Of a stretch of 64,000 nucleotides of DNA, positions 9,301-19,932 are shown piece by piece. Location of the stretch: positions 1 through 64,000 of the forward strand of contig LNZR01000077.1 of assembly GCA_002007365.1 (NCBI GenBank), written 5' to 3'. The stretch's first letter is position 1, and each line of letters starts with the position of its first letter. The position numbers were made by a program, and so were the translations under genes. This DNA comes from Epulopiscium sp. Nele67-Bin005 (GTDB lineage Bacteria; Bacillota; Clostridia; Lachnospirales; Cellulosilyticaceae). The notes under the pieces were generated by a model. The model had not been told where the DNA came from, did no database searches, and was given only the letters and a program-made list of their open reading frames with translations.

Positions 9301-10107
9301 ATGTATAGACTTAAAAATTTATCGGCTCAAAAGGTAATCATTGCGGCTCATAGAGGTACTTTTGGGGCAAATATTATTCAAAATACTATTCCTGCATTTT
9401 TGACTGCGATAAAACAAGGCGCTGATATGATTGAAGTTGATGTTATTAGCTCTAAAGATGGCGTTTTGTATGGCTTTCATACTTGTGCCGAAGCTTCTTT
9501 GGGTATGAGTGTAAATATTTCGGAGTTGACAAGTTTGGAGATTGATAAACATAATTGCCACAACGTTTTGGAACAAAAATCAGGGTTTACTCTCAATCGT
9601 CTAACCGATATTTTGGAGCAGTTACGAGGTAAATGTTTTATAAATATTGACCGTGCATTCGTTGATAATTGGGAAGGTGTTATTAATATTATTGAGGAGG
9701 CAAACGCCCAACAATATGTGCTTTTGAAATCTCCACCACAGGAGCAATTTTTGGTTTCGTTACAAAATAAAAAAATTATGTATATGCCAATATTAAGAAG
9801 TCTTAAAGAGTTTGAATTAGTCAAAAAATTTGATATAAATATTGTAGCTGTAGAATTAATTTTTGATACGCTAGAGCATGAATTAGTTTTGCCTGAAACT
9901 ATGAAATCATTTGAAAATGCAGGATTATTAACGTGGGTAAATGCAATAGACATGGGTGAAGAACATAATTTATCGGCAGGTCTTACAGATACGAAAGCAA
10001 TTTTGGAGAGTGAAGAAGATAATTGGGGAAAATTAATTGAGCTTGGTTTTAATATTATCCAAACTGATTGGCCATCAATTTTAGACTCTTATTTAAAAAC
10101 GATATAA
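9301..10107 (+). CDS. Glycerophosphodiester phosphodiesterase family protein
   Basis: AHRGTFGAN...NTIPAFLTAIKQGADMIEVDV motif. Confidence 0.88.
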   Translation: MYRLKNLSAQKVIIAAHRGTFGANIIQNTIPAFLTAIKQGADMIEVDVISSKDGVLYGFHTCAEASLGMSVNISELTSLEIDKHNCHNVLEQKSGFTLNRLTDILEQLRGKCFINIDRAFVDNWEGVINIIEEANAQQYVLLKSPPQEQFLVSLQNKKIMYMPILRSLKEFELVKKFDINIVAVELIFDTLEHELVLPETMKSFENAGLLTWVNAIDMGEEHNLSAGLTDTKAILESEEDNWGKLIELGFNIIQTDWPSILDSYLKTI

Positions 10108-10115
10108 TGCTACTA

Positions 10116-10146
10116 TACTCTGGATTTTTGTATCTGGAGTTTTTTA
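10116..10146 (+). terminator. Intrinsic terminator
   Basis: ACTCTGGAT...ATCTGGAGT stem (with GU pairs) followed by TTTTTT. Confidence 0.7.
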
Positions 10147-10535
10147 CTATTTATTTTGTGAAAATGTATATCAGTATATAAAAATGTTAGGGGTTTCTTC
10201 CTTATTATAGATTATGTAAAAGTTTAATTGTGAATTATTATACTTGGATATAATTTCTAAACTGCTTGTCTATGTAGGCTTTCCCCCAATGACCCAAAAA
10301 TACACTGAATTTATACCCATCTAATAGTCAAGAAAAATTATTTTAACGTTATAACTACATTACCTAAAATTACCACACTTTTTAGGCAAAAACTTCACAC
10401 AAATTTCACACAAATAAGGCAAAATTAGAAATGTTATATGATAATATTACAAAATAGACAGGTTATTATGTGTAATTATTATAATAAAGTAATACTGATT
10501 TATTTACAATTAAAATCTTTTTTTATAATTCGGAT

Positions 10536-10564
10536 TTGACATTTCAAATAAAATCGGATACGAT
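10536..10564 (+). promoter_or_regulatory. Sigma-A-like promoter for first oppA paralog
   Basis: TTGACA - 17 nt - TACGAT. Confidence 0.6.
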
Positions 10565-10668
10565 ATAACAAAGTTGATTGAATTTTACAAGAAATGCCCC
10601 CAAAACTTTCAAATCTTTAATCGTAAATACATAAAGTCGGGCATCTAAATTGAGAAAGGATTGATAAA

Positions 10669-12393
10669 ATGAAAAAATTCGCTAAGAAGTTTGCATTACT
10701 ATCTATGGCTAGCGTTTTAATGGCTGGTTCATTAGTTGGTTGTGGTTCTGATACTTCTAACAATAATAATAGTGGAAATACTACTCCTGCTACTGGTGAT
10801 ACAGGAAGTTCAAATAATAACGACTCTACATTTGCTCAAGGAGGAACTTCTGTTATTGCAATCGGTAACTTAAATGGAGTATTCTCGGCATTCTTTGGAA
10901 CTACTGCATATGATAGATATATTTATGAGTGTGCTCATGAATACCTAATTACTGTAGATAGAGAAGGGCGATACATTCCAAACCTAGCTGACTTTACTAT
11001 TGAAGAAATTACTAACGATGCTGGAGATTTACAAACAGTTTATACTTTTAAATTACAAGAAGGAATTACATTTAGTGATGGAGTTCCTATGACTGCTGAT
11101 GATATTTTATTTGGATTTTATGTTTTATTAGATCCAACTTATGATGGTACTAGTACACTATTTACTGTAGATATCGTTGGTCTTGATGAGTATAGAAATG
11201 GTGATGCTACAGAAGTTGCTGGAATTCAAAGAATTGATGACCACACAGTTTCTGTAACTATTAATGGAATTGATGCTGGAGCATTAAATAAGTTTAGAGT
11301 TCACGTTCTTCCAGAGCATTATTATGGAGAAACTTTTGTTAAGGGAGATTTATCAGGAGTTAAAGCTAAAAATGGTGCGCCTCTTGGTTCTGGACCATTC
11401 GTATTTGAAGATTACTCAAACAACGTAGTTAGCTTTGTTGCAAATGAAAACTACCACAAAGGAACTCCAAACTTAGAAAAACTTAAGTTCCAAGTTACAG
11501 ATTCAGCAAATTTATTTGAAGCTGTAAGAAGTGAGCAAGTAGATATTTCTGATCCAACTGCATCTCCAGACCAAGTTAAAATGGTTGAAGATGCTAGACT
11601 TCACTATGAGTTAACAGAGTATAACGGTTATGGTTATATCGGTATGAATGCTGAGCGTATTCCTGATATTAACGTACGTAAAGGGTTAATGCACCTTATG
11701 AACCGTGGACCTGCTGTTCAAACTTATTATGGAGATTTAGCTACAGTAATTGAGCGTCCTATGACAACTATTTCTTGGGCATACCCACAAGACGCAGAAG
11801 AATATTATGGATATAGCCCAGAAAAAGCTCTTGAATACTTTACACTTGCTGGATACGAAAATGTAGGTGGAAAGCTTATGAAAGATGGAGAGCAACTTCG
11901 TATTGAAGTAGGTATTTCTGCTAGTGGAACTATGGATCACCCATCTGCTCCTGTTCTTACTCAAATGAAAGTAGACCTAGAAAATATGGGTGGAGTTTTA
12001 GAAATTATGGATACAGATGGAACAGTATTCTTTGAAGTATTAAACGCTGAAGAGTGGGATATGTGGGTAGCGGCATGGACAGCAACTCCAGATCCAGACC
12101 TTTACCAAATTTATCACTCTGACGGGTCAACTTCAAGATACAACATCAACAATCCAGAGTTAGATAAACTTATTGAAGATGCTCGTACAACTAACGATGT
12201 AGATGTAAGAACTAATTTATATCACCAAGCATTAGATATTATTATGGACGAGGCTATAAATATGCCAATTTACCAACGTAAAAATATGTATGTTATTAAT
12301 CCAGAATGGATTGACATTAATTCTTTACCAGAAAACATGACTCCATACCACACGTTCTACCAAGCACTTGATAATTTAGCACAACCTAAATAA
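10669..12393 (+). CDS. ABC transporter substrate-binding lipoprotein (oligopeptide, OppA-like), paralog 1
   Basis: Lipobox LVGCGS; SBP family 5 features (YTFKLQEGITFSDG). Confidence 0.92.
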   Translation: MKKFAKKFALLSMASVLMAGSLVGCGSDTSNNNNSGNTTPATGDTGSSNNNDSTFAQGGTSVIAIGNLNGVFSAFFGTTAYDRYIYECAHEYLITVDREGRYIPNLADFTIEEITNDAGDLQTVYTFKLQEGITFSDGVPMTADDILFGFYVLLDPTYDGTSTLFTVDIVGLDEYRNGDATEVAGIQRIDDHTVSVTINGIDAGALNKFRVHVLPEHYYGETFVKGDLSGVKAKNGAPLGSGPFVFEDYSNNVVSFVANENYHKGTPNLEKLKFQVTDSANLFEAVRSEQVDISDPTASPDQVKMVEDARLHYELTEYNGYGYIGMNAERIPDINVRKGLMHLMNRGPAVQTYYGDLATVIERPMTTISWAYPQDAEEYYGYSPEKALEYFTLAGYENVGGKLMKDGEQLRIEVGISASGTMDHPSAPVLTQMKVDLENMGGVLEIMDTDGTVFFEVLNAEEWDMWVAAWTATPDPDLYQIYHSDGSTSRYNINNPELDKLIEDARTTNDVDVRTNLYHQALDIIMDEAINMPIYQRKNMYVINPEWIDINSLPENMTPYHTFYQALDNLAQPK

Positions 12394-12401
12394 ATCACAT
12401 C

Positions 12402-12446
12402 ACAAAAAAGCTCCAGAGAATTTAATTTCTTTGGGGCTTTTATTTT
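12402..12446 (+). terminator. Intrinsic terminator
   Basis: AGCTCCAGAGAA...TTCTTTGGGGCT followed by a T-rich tract. Confidence 0.75.
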
Positions 12447-12562
12447 ATTGCAAAATAATATTAATTTTAACTCTTTTATACTTGATTTTTCCAGAAATTG
12501 AATGTATCAATTTTTAAAAAATTACATAATATATATATATTACGTTTGGAGGTAATTTATTT

Positions 12563-13321
12563 ATGAAAAAAAGTATATTAAGATTAGGAATAGCGATAAT
12601 TATATTTAAGGTTTTGGTAATGAGTATTAATTTATTTATAGAAAATATGGCGTTCTTCTTACAAGACCAATATAATATTTCCATAGATGAAAATTTGCAC
12701 ATTTACTTAACATTATTTAGTTGCACATCGTTTTTTATTGGGTTTCCTGTATACACTTTTTTGATGAGATACAAAAACGAGAAACCCCTACCAACCGAAA
12801 GAGCAAAAGTTTCTACACAATATTTAATAATTAGATTGCTAGTTATACTTTCGATTTGGGCAATATTAGCAGTATTACTACCCCCAGCCGATGTTATGAG
12901 TTTTAGAAGCATAGTAGATACTTTAGTTTTTACAGTAATTTTGTATCCAATAATGGAGGAAGTAATGTGGCGTGAACTCCTTTTTCCCGAGTTTGGGGAA
13001 CTTGGAAAAAATAAATTTGTTGCAATAACAACAATTGGTTGGGCGTTTTTGATGCACAATATGCCAATCAATATGATGATTGCATTAGTTGCAGGATTTT
13101 TATTACTAGGTCCACTATATTACAAAACACAAAATATAAAATTATGTATATTTTTTCATTCGTTTATAAACTTATTTTTTGGATTAATATTATCAAACAC
13201 CAAACTATTTTTTGGATATCAACTCTTTGGAATTAGCACTATGATGATAATTGCAATCATTATATGGGTAGCAACTATAGCCTACTATTTTACAACGAGA
13301 AATAAGCCTGTAGCCGAATAA
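12563..13321 (+). CDS. CPBP family intramembrane protease
   Basis: EEVMWRELLFPE and downstream FLMHN / FFHSFIN motifs; multi-TM. Confidence 0.85.
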   Translation: MKKSILRLGIAIIIFKVLVMSINLFIENMAFFLQDQYNISIDENLHIYLTLFSCTSFFIGFPVYTFLMRYKNEKPLPTERAKVSTQYLIIRLLVILSIWAILAVLLPPADVMSFRSIVDTLVFTVILYPIMEEVMWRELLFPEFGELGKNKFVAITTIGWAFLMHNMPINMMIALVAGFLLLGPLYYKTQNIKLCIFFHSFINLFFGLILSNTKLFFGYQLFGISTMMIIAIIIWVATIAYYFTTRNKPVAE

Positions 13322-13677
13322 ATATAAGCCTCAAGGACTAACCCTCTTTGGGGCTTTATTTTGTAAAAAAACGAAATTACTAATATAGTACAAGTGAATT
13401 TTATCTATAGTATAACTTTCATTTGTTTCCCATTAATGCAGATGTATATATTTTTTGTTTAAACTTCCCCAAAAACAAACATTTTGTTTAAAAAATTTGT
13501 TTGTCCATAGCAAATCATACATTAATAAGTGCTTTATGGTAAAATTAGGATTTTATTTAGTGGCATTATTTACTAATAACATTACATAAATTTCAGTTTG
13601 TATGTTGAAAATACTATACGGTACGGTCGTATGGTACAAGTTGGATTAATTGGGTGTAAAATCTCAATTGACATTTA

Positions 13678-13706
13678 TATATTTATACGATAAAATAAAA
13701 CTCAAC
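13678..13706 (+). promoter_or_regulatory. Sigma-A-like promoter for second oppA paralog
   Basis: TTGACA - 17 nt - TAAAAT. Confidence 0.65.
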
Positions 13707-13801
13707 GATAAGAATTTTGCAAGACAAATAAAACCATCTTTCAAAATGTAAAATGATGGTTACGCAAACATTACACTTAATACATAGAAAGGACGAGCAA
13801 A

Positions 13802-15481
13802 ATGAAAAAATTTGCCAAAAGATTTGCATTATTATCATTAACAGGCGTTGTAGCTACTACTAGTCTTGTTGGTTGTGGCTCAAGTTCAAATGATAACAAT
13901 TCATCAAATCAAGCAAGTGCAGCTACTGGACCTAGTGGCACTACAGTTATTGCAATATCAAGCTTAAACGGAATTTTCAGTCCATTTTTTTCTCAAACGT
14001 CTTATGATAGAGTGATCCATGATGCAGTTCATGAATATTTAATCGAAATTGATAGAGATGGATTTATGATACCAAATCTTGCTAGTGTAGAGATGGAAGA
14101 AATCACTACTGATGGAAATATCCAAACAGTCTATACCTTTAAATTAAAAGAAGGTTTAACTTTTAGTGATGGAGAGTCAATTACTGCTGATGATATTATT
14201 TTCAATTATAAGGTTTATGCAGACCCTACATATGATGGAGCTTTGACAGTTAGTTCTTTGCCAATTGTTGGACTTCAAGATTACAAATATGGTGATGCTA
14301 CAGAAATTAGTGGTATCAAAAAAATTGATGACTTAACAGTAGAAGTTACTATAGATGGGGTTGACCCTTCGGCAATTCATTCCTTAAGAATAGCAGTTTT
14401 ACCAGAACATTATTATGGTGAAGGTTTTGTAAAAGGTGATTTATCAGGTGTGAAATCCAAAAACGGAACTCCAATGGGAGCTGGGCCATATATTTTTGAA
14501 GATTACTCAAATAATGTAGTTAGTCTAAAGTTTAATGAAACTTATTTCCAAGGGACACCAAACATCGAAAAAATTAAATTTCAGTTAATTGACTCAGCTA
14601 ATGCTTTTGAGGCTGTGCGTAGTGGGCAAGTTGATATTGCTGACCCATCGGCTTCTCCAGATATGATTAAGATGGTTGAAGATGCTGGGTTACATTATGA
14701 ATTAATTGACCATAATGCATATGGATATGTTGGGATAAATGCAGAGCGTATACCAGATATTAACGTACGTAAGGGATTAATGCATCTTATGAACCGTGGA
14801 CCTTCGATTGAGTCTTACTATGGGCCATACGCCTCTGTAATTGAGCGTCCAATGACTCAAGTTTCTTGGGCTTATCCATCAGATGCTGAGGAAGTTTATG
14901 GATATGATAAGCAAAAAGCTATGGAATATTTTGAGCTTGCAGGATACGAAGATGTAAATGGAAAGCTTATGAAAGATGGTGAACAGCTTCGTATTGAGGT
15001 TGGTATTGCAGGAAACGGAATTATGGATCACCCAGTTGCTCCTCTACTTATGCAAATGAAAGTAGATTTGGAGAATATGGGAGCAGTATTTGAAGTTATG
15101 GATACGGACACATCGTTATTTTTCGACAAGATTATGTTAGAAGAATGGGATATGTGGACGGCAGGTTGGACGGGAAGTGCTGACCCAGATTTATACAGAT
15201 ATTTTCATACAGATGGTTCAACAGCATATCACGCATTTAGCGATGCAGAAATAGATGCAATATTAGAAGCGTCACGTCAAACTCTTGATACTAATGAGCT
15301 TTCTAATCTTTACGCTGAGGCACTTGATATGATTATGGAACACGCAATTATTATGCCAGTTTATCAAAGACAAAATTTATATGTGTTTAACCCAGAAATG
15401 ATTGATGTTTATTCATTACCTGAAAATATGACACCATATTATTTATTCTATGATGAACTACAAAACTTACAGATGAAATAG
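13802..15481 (+). CDS. ABC transporter substrate-binding lipoprotein (OppA-like), paralog 2
   Basis: Lipobox LVGCGS; co-linear with the 10669-12393 product, shared segments such as NVRKGLMHLMNRGP. Confidence 0.92.
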   Translation: MKKFAKRFALLSLTGVVATTSLVGCGSSSNDNNSSNQASAATGPSGTTVIAISSLNGIFSPFFSQTSYDRVIHDAVHEYLIEIDRDGFMIPNLASVEMEEITTDGNIQTVYTFKLKEGLTFSDGESITADDIIFNYKVYADPTYDGALTVSSLPIVGLQDYKYGDATEISGIKKIDDLTVEVTIDGVDPSAIHSLRIAVLPEHYYGEGFVKGDLSGVKSKNGTPMGAGPYIFEDYSNNVVSLKFNETYFQGTPNIEKIKFQLIDSANAFEAVRSGQVDIADPSASPDMIKMVEDAGLHYELIDHNAYGYVGINAERIPDINVRKGLMHLMNRGPSIESYYGPYASVIERPMTQVSWAYPSDAEEVYGYDKQKAMEYFELAGYEDVNGKLMKDGEQLRIEVGIAGNGIMDHPVAPLLMQMKVDLENMGAVFEVMDTDTSLFFDKIMLEEWDMWTAGWTGSADPDLYRYFHTDGSTAYHAFSDAEIDAILEASRQTLDTNELSNLYAEALDMIMEHAIIMPVYQRQNLYVFNPEMIDVYSLPENMTPYYLFYDELQNLQMK

Positions 15482-15555
15482 AGCAGGCCATCAGATAGAA
15501 AATTTGTGGTGGCCTAAAAATTTAAAATAATTATAACAAAATAAGGAGTGAGATT

Positions 15556-16524
15556 ATGTGGCAGTATATAGTACGACGTATTTTTATTGGTATGTTCGTT
15601 TTGCTTGGGGTGTCAATGATTATCTATGGATTAATCAGAATTGCACCAGGGGATTATGTATCGAACTTAACAAGCAGTAACCCAGAAGTAACTCAAGAGA
15701 TGATTGACCAACTTAACGAACTATACGGTTTAAATGATAGTATTCCAGAGGGATATTCAAAGTGGTTAATTGGTGTTATGCAGGGTGATTTAGGGACATC
15801 ATTCATTGAGCAAAAACCAGTTACAGAAGTATTAAGTTCAAAAATGTGGTTCTCGTTTTGGATGGCATTTCCAGCCTACATTTTACAAATCTTAATCGCA
15901 ATTCCACTAGGAATTTTATCAGCAACAAAACAATATAGTAAAACGGATTATGCTGTTACAACTTTTGCCCTTATGGGAATGAGTTTACCAAGCTTCTTCT
16001 TTGCTGCACTTTTACAAAGAATTTTTGCTCAAGAACTTGGGTGGTTACCACTATCAGGTATGAAAACAGCTCGTATGGATTATGAAGGATTTGCATTAGT
16101 TATGGATATGGCAAGACACTTTGTTTTACCAGTTATGGTTCTTACAGTACTTGGTATTGGTGGTCTTATGCGTTATAGCCGTACAAATATGCTAGAAGTT
16201 TTAAAAGAAGATTATATAAGAACAGCTCGTGCTAAAGGTCTTAGTGAAAGCAAAGTTATTTACAAACACGCATTTAGAAACACGTTAATTCCAATCGTTA
16301 CAATTTTAGGTGGTATGATACCTGGATTATTCTCAGGATCAATGATTACAGAAGGTATTTTTGGAATTGATGGTATCGGAAATGCTTCACTTGCAGCTCT
16401 TCGTGGTGGAGATATTCCATTTATTATGGGAGCAACATTATTTATGGCAGCTTTAACACTAATTGGAACTTTGGTATCAGACGTTCTTTATGGTGTAGTT
16501 GACCCTCGTGTAAGATTAAAATAA
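15556..16524 (+). CDS. oppB: Oligopeptide ABC transporter permease OppB-like
   Basis: BPD permease with EAA-type motif DYIRTARAKGLSESKVIYKHAFRNTLIP. Confidence 0.9.
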   Translation: MWQYIVRRIFIGMFVLLGVSMIIYGLIRIAPGDYVSNLTSSNPEVTQEMIDQLNELYGLNDSIPEGYSKWLIGVMQGDLGTSFIEQKPVTEVLSSKMWFSFWMAFPAYILQILIAIPLGILSATKQYSKTDYAVTTFALMGMSLPSFFFAALLQRIFAQELGWLPLSGMKTARMDYEGFALVMDMARHFVLPVMVLTVLGIGGLMRYSRTNMLEVLKEDYIRTARAKGLSESKVIYKHAFRNTLIPIVTILGGMIPGLFSGSMITEGIFGIDGIGNASLAALRGGDIPFIMGATLFMAALTLIGTLVSDVLYGVVDPRVRLK

Positions 16525-16537
16525 GGAGGTTTAGAAA

Positions 16538-17521
16538 ATGGCTGAAGCTACTGCAAAAAAAGAAATTAACTTGGAAAAAGTCGTAACGCCGGGGCAACTT
16601 GTGCGTAAACGTTTTATGAGAAATAAGCTTGCTATAGTTGGAGTTTTCATACTTCTTGGTATGTTCTTATTCTCGTTTGTTGGACCATTCTTTTCTCCTT
16701 ATGGGGAATACACACTATTTTATATATCAGCAGATGGGGTAGAATTTAGTTCAGATGATTTAAAGGGGTTTGACCCATCAGGAGCAGGAGTAACTATTGG
16801 AAATAGACAATCTCCATCTAGCACTCACTGGTTAGGAACTGATAAAGATGGTCGTGATGTATTTACAAGACTTATGTATGGAGGAAGAATTTCTCTTACA
16901 ATCGGGATTGTTGTAGTATTTTTCCAAATTGTTTTGGGAGTAACATTAGGAGGAATTGCTGGATATTTTGGAGGAAAAATTGATAACCTAATAATGCGTT
17001 TAGTAGACGTTATTTATTGCTTACCAACACTTCCTATTATGCTTATTATAAGTTCGTTATTAATTGCATACAAAATTCCTCAAGATCAAAAAATCTATTG
17101 GCTTACATTAGTAATGGGTCTTATGGGTTGGGCAAGTGTTGCAAGACTTGTAAGAGCTCAAATTTTAACATTAAGAGAACGTGAATTTATGGTGGCAACA
17201 GAAGCAACAGGAATTCACCCAGCAAGAAGAATTATCAAACACCTTATCCCAAATGTTATGCCTCAACTTATTGTAGTTGCAACTATGGGTATGGGTAGTG
17301 TAATCCTTACAGAAGCAGCATATAGTTACCTAGGAATTGGAGTACCATTCCCATATGCATCTTGGGGGAACATGGTAAATGTAGTTAGTGACCCAATTAT
17401 TATGCGTTCATATGTATTTATGTGGTTACCACCAGGGCTTTGTATATTAATAACGGTTTTAGGATTTAACTTTGTAGGTGATGGTCTACGTGATGCATTT
17501 GACCCTAAAATGAAAAGGTAG
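16538..17521 (+). CDS. oppC: Oligopeptide ABC transporter permease OppC-like
   Basis: GTDKDGRDVFTRLMYGGRISL and REFMVATEATGIHPARRIIKHLIPN. Confidence 0.9.
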   Translation: MAEATAKKEINLEKVVTPGQLVRKRFMRNKLAIVGVFILLGMFLFSFVGPFFSPYGEYTLFYISADGVEFSSDDLKGFDPSGAGVTIGNRQSPSSTHWLGTDKDGRDVFTRLMYGGRISLTIGIVVVFFQIVLGVTLGGIAGYFGGKIDNLIMRLVDVIYCLPTLPIMLIISSLLIAYKIPQDQKIYWLTLVMGLMGWASVARLVRAQILTLREREFMVATEATGIHPARRIIKHLIPNVMPQLIVVATMGMGSVILTEAAYSYLGIGVPFPYASWGNMVNVVSDPIIMRSYVFMWLPPGLCILITVLGFNFVGDGLRDAFDPKMKR

Positions 17522-18673
17522 GTGAATGTGATGTTTTTTAATAAAACGGCTGAACAAAAAGAAGCTGCTAAAAAGATGAAAGAAATCGTTAAATCTAATA
17601 AGGCGATTATTAAAAAGTTTGAAGATGAGAAGAAGCGTAAAAATGTACCTGCTTCTGAATATCAAACTGCAATGAAAAACCCAGATAACATTTTAGAAAT
17701 TGATAATCTACACACTTACTTCTATACAGATATGGGGGTTGTGCGTTCTGTAAATGGTGTAAATATCGAAATTCCTCAAGGAAAAACGGTAGCATTAGTA
17801 GGAGAGTCAGGGTGTGGAAAATCTGTAACTAGTATGTCGGTTATGAAACTTATTATGGGACCATCTGGGCAAATTACAAATGGTGCAATTAGATATAACC
17901 GTGCAAGTGGACCAATTGATATCGTAAAAACTCCAATTAGCGAAATGCAACATATTCGTGGAAACGAAATTTCTATGATATTCCAAGAGCCAATGACAAG
18001 TTTAAATCCAGTATTTAGAATTGGGGCCCAAATTGAAGAAGCAATTATGTTGCACAGACCAGATGTTCCAAAATCTGACTTAAAAGCTCAAACTATTAAA
18101 ATGTTAGAATTAGTTGGGATTGCTCGTGCTGAAGGGGTTTATGCCTCTTTCCCACATGAGCTTTCTGGAGGAATGCGTCAACGTGTTATGATTGCTATGT
18201 CACTTTGTTGTAATCCAAAAATGATTATTGCCGATGAGCCAACAACAGCACTAGATGTTACAATCCAAGCCCAAGTTTTGGAGCTTTTACGAGATTTAAA
18301 AGATAAGATTGATGCTAGTATTTTATTAATCACACATGACTTAGGAGTAGTTGCTGAGATGGCAGATTACGTTGTAGTTATGTATGCTGGAAGGGTTGCA
18401 GAACAAGGGACAGCTCACGAAGTTTTCCTAAATCCAAAGCACCCATACACTATTGGACTTATCAAATCTAAGCCAGTAGTTAACCAGTTGGTAGAAAGAT
18501 TATATTCTATTCCAGGAGCAGTACCAAACCCAGTAAATTTACCAAACCACTGCTACTTCAAAGACCGTTGTGACAAATGTATTGCAGCTTGTAACGGAGC
18601 AATCCCAGAGCTAAAAACATTAGAAGGTGGCCACAAAGTAGCGTGCCATTTATATACGCAGGGAGGACATTAG
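17522..18673 (+). CDS. oppD: Oligopeptide ABC transporter ATPase OppD-like
   Basis: Walker A GESGCGKS, signature LSGGMRQR, Opp C-terminal Cys region. Confidence 0.92.
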   Translation: MNVMFFNKTAEQKEAAKKMKEIVKSNKAIIKKFEDEKKRKNVPASEYQTAMKNPDNILEIDNLHTYFYTDMGVVRSVNGVNIEIPQGKTVALVGESGCGKSVTSMSVMKLIMGPSGQITNGAIRYNRASGPIDIVKTPISEMQHIRGNEISMIFQEPMTSLNPVFRIGAQIEEAIMLHRPDVPKSDLKAQTIKMLELVGIARAEGVYASFPHELSGGMRQRVMIAMSLCCNPKMIIADEPTTALDVTIQAQVLELLRDLKDKIDASILLITHDLGVVAEMADYVVVMYAGRVAEQGTAHEVFLNPKHPYTIGLIKSKPVVNQLVERLYSIPGAVPNPVNLPNHCYFKDRCDKCIAACNGAIPELKTLEGGHKVACHLYTQGGH

Positions 18674-19648
18674 ATGAGTGAAGTAATTTTAAAAGTTGAT
18701 AATTTAAAAAAGCACTTCCCAATTAAAGGTGGATTATTACAAAAAGTTGTTGGCCACGTAAAAGCTGTAGATGGTGTATCTTTTGAAGTAAAAAAAGGTT
18801 CGACTTTTGGATTAGTAGGAGAGTCTGGTTGTGGAAAAACTACAGCTGGACGTACACTACTTAGACTACATGAAAATGATGGTGGAAGCGTTATATTTGA
18901 TGGAAAAGATATTTTTGCATTAAATCAAAAAGAACTTCGTGATATTAGACCAGAAATTCAACTAATTTTCCAAGACCCATATAGTTCATTAAGTCCAAAG
19001 ATGCCAGTTGGAGAAATTATTGGAGAAGCAGTAAGAGAGCATAAGTTAGTTCCTGAGAAAGAACTTAGAAATTATGTTATGCAAATTATGAGAGAGTGTG
19101 GACTACAAGACCACCATATCGATAGATATCCACACGAATTCTCAGGAGGGCAACGCCAACGTATTTGTATAGCACGTGCAATTGCCCTAAAACCAAAAGT
19201 AGTAGTATGTGATGAGCCTGTTTCTGCACTAGATGTATCAATCCAAGCTCAAGTTATAAACCTACTAATGGATTTACAAAGAGATAGAGGAATTAGCTAC
19301 GTATTTATTTCGCATGATTTAAGTGTAGTTGAGCATATTTCAGATGAAGTTGGGGTTATGTACCTTGGAAACTTAGTTGAAAAAGCTCCTCGTGAAGAAA
19401 TCTTTAAAAATCCAATGCACCCATACACAAAAGCATTATTTAGTGCAATTCCAACGCCTGACCCAACGGTAAAAATGAACCGTATCGTATTAGAAGGGGA
19501 TATTCCATCTCCAGCTAAGCCACCAGCAGGTTGTAAATTCCACACAAGATGCCAAAGCTGTATGGAGATTTGTAAAGTAACACGTCCAGAATATAAAGAC
19601 TATGGAAACGAACATTTTGTAGCTTGTCATTTATACAACAAACAATAA
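18674..19648 (+). CDS. oppF: Oligopeptide ABC transporter ATPase OppF-like
   Basis: Walker A GESGCGKT, signature FSGGQRQR. Confidence 0.92.
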   Translation: MSEVILKVDNLKKHFPIKGGLLQKVVGHVKAVDGVSFEVKKGSTFGLVGESGCGKTTAGRTLLRLHENDGGSVIFDGKDIFALNQKELRDIRPEIQLIFQDPYSSLSPKMPVGEIIGEAVREHKLVPEKELRNYVMQIMRECGLQDHHIDRYPHEFSGGQRQRICIARAIALKPKVVVCDEPVSALDVSIQAQVINLLMDLQRDRGISYVFISHDLSVVEHISDEVGVMYLGNLVEKAPREEIFKNPMHPYTKALFSAIPTPDPTVKMNRIVLEGDIPSPAKPPAGCKFHTRCQSCMEICKVTRPEYKDYGNEHFVACHLYNKQ

Positions 19649-19661
19649 GGAGGATTTTCCT

Positions 19662-19838
19662 ATGAAAGAGCATAAAGAAGATTTTGAGAACTCAAATGAT
19701 TTAGTTGGTCTTGATTTAACTTGGAAAGAAAAGAAAGCTATGATTTTGGCTGCATATTCGGTAGTCCTTCCGATAGCTACAATATTTTTTATAGCATACT
19801 TCTTGTTTTTTGTATTTGTAGATATGTTTTGGTTATAA
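19662..19838 (+). CDS. Small single-TM membrane protein (58 aa) at the end of the opp operon
   Basis: ATG after aaggaggatttt; MKEHKEDFENSNDLVGLDLTWKEKKAMILAAYSVVLPIATIFFIAYFLFFVFVDMFWL*; terminator follows; not in the ORF track. Confidence 0.75.
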   Translation: MKEHKEDFENSNDLVGLDLTWKEKKAMILAAYSVVLPIATIFFIAYFLFFVFVDMFWL

Positions 19839-19840
19839 AT

Positions 19841-19869
19841 AAAGCCACCTATTATGGGTGGTTTTTTTA
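19841..19869 (+). terminator. opp operon terminator
   Basis: GCCACC-tattat-GGGTGG followed by TTTTTTT. Confidence 0.85.
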
Positions 19870-19932
19870 TAAGTATTTTATTAAGTATTATATAAGGAAG
19901 AAACTCGTACAAAAAATATTTGGGAGGATACT

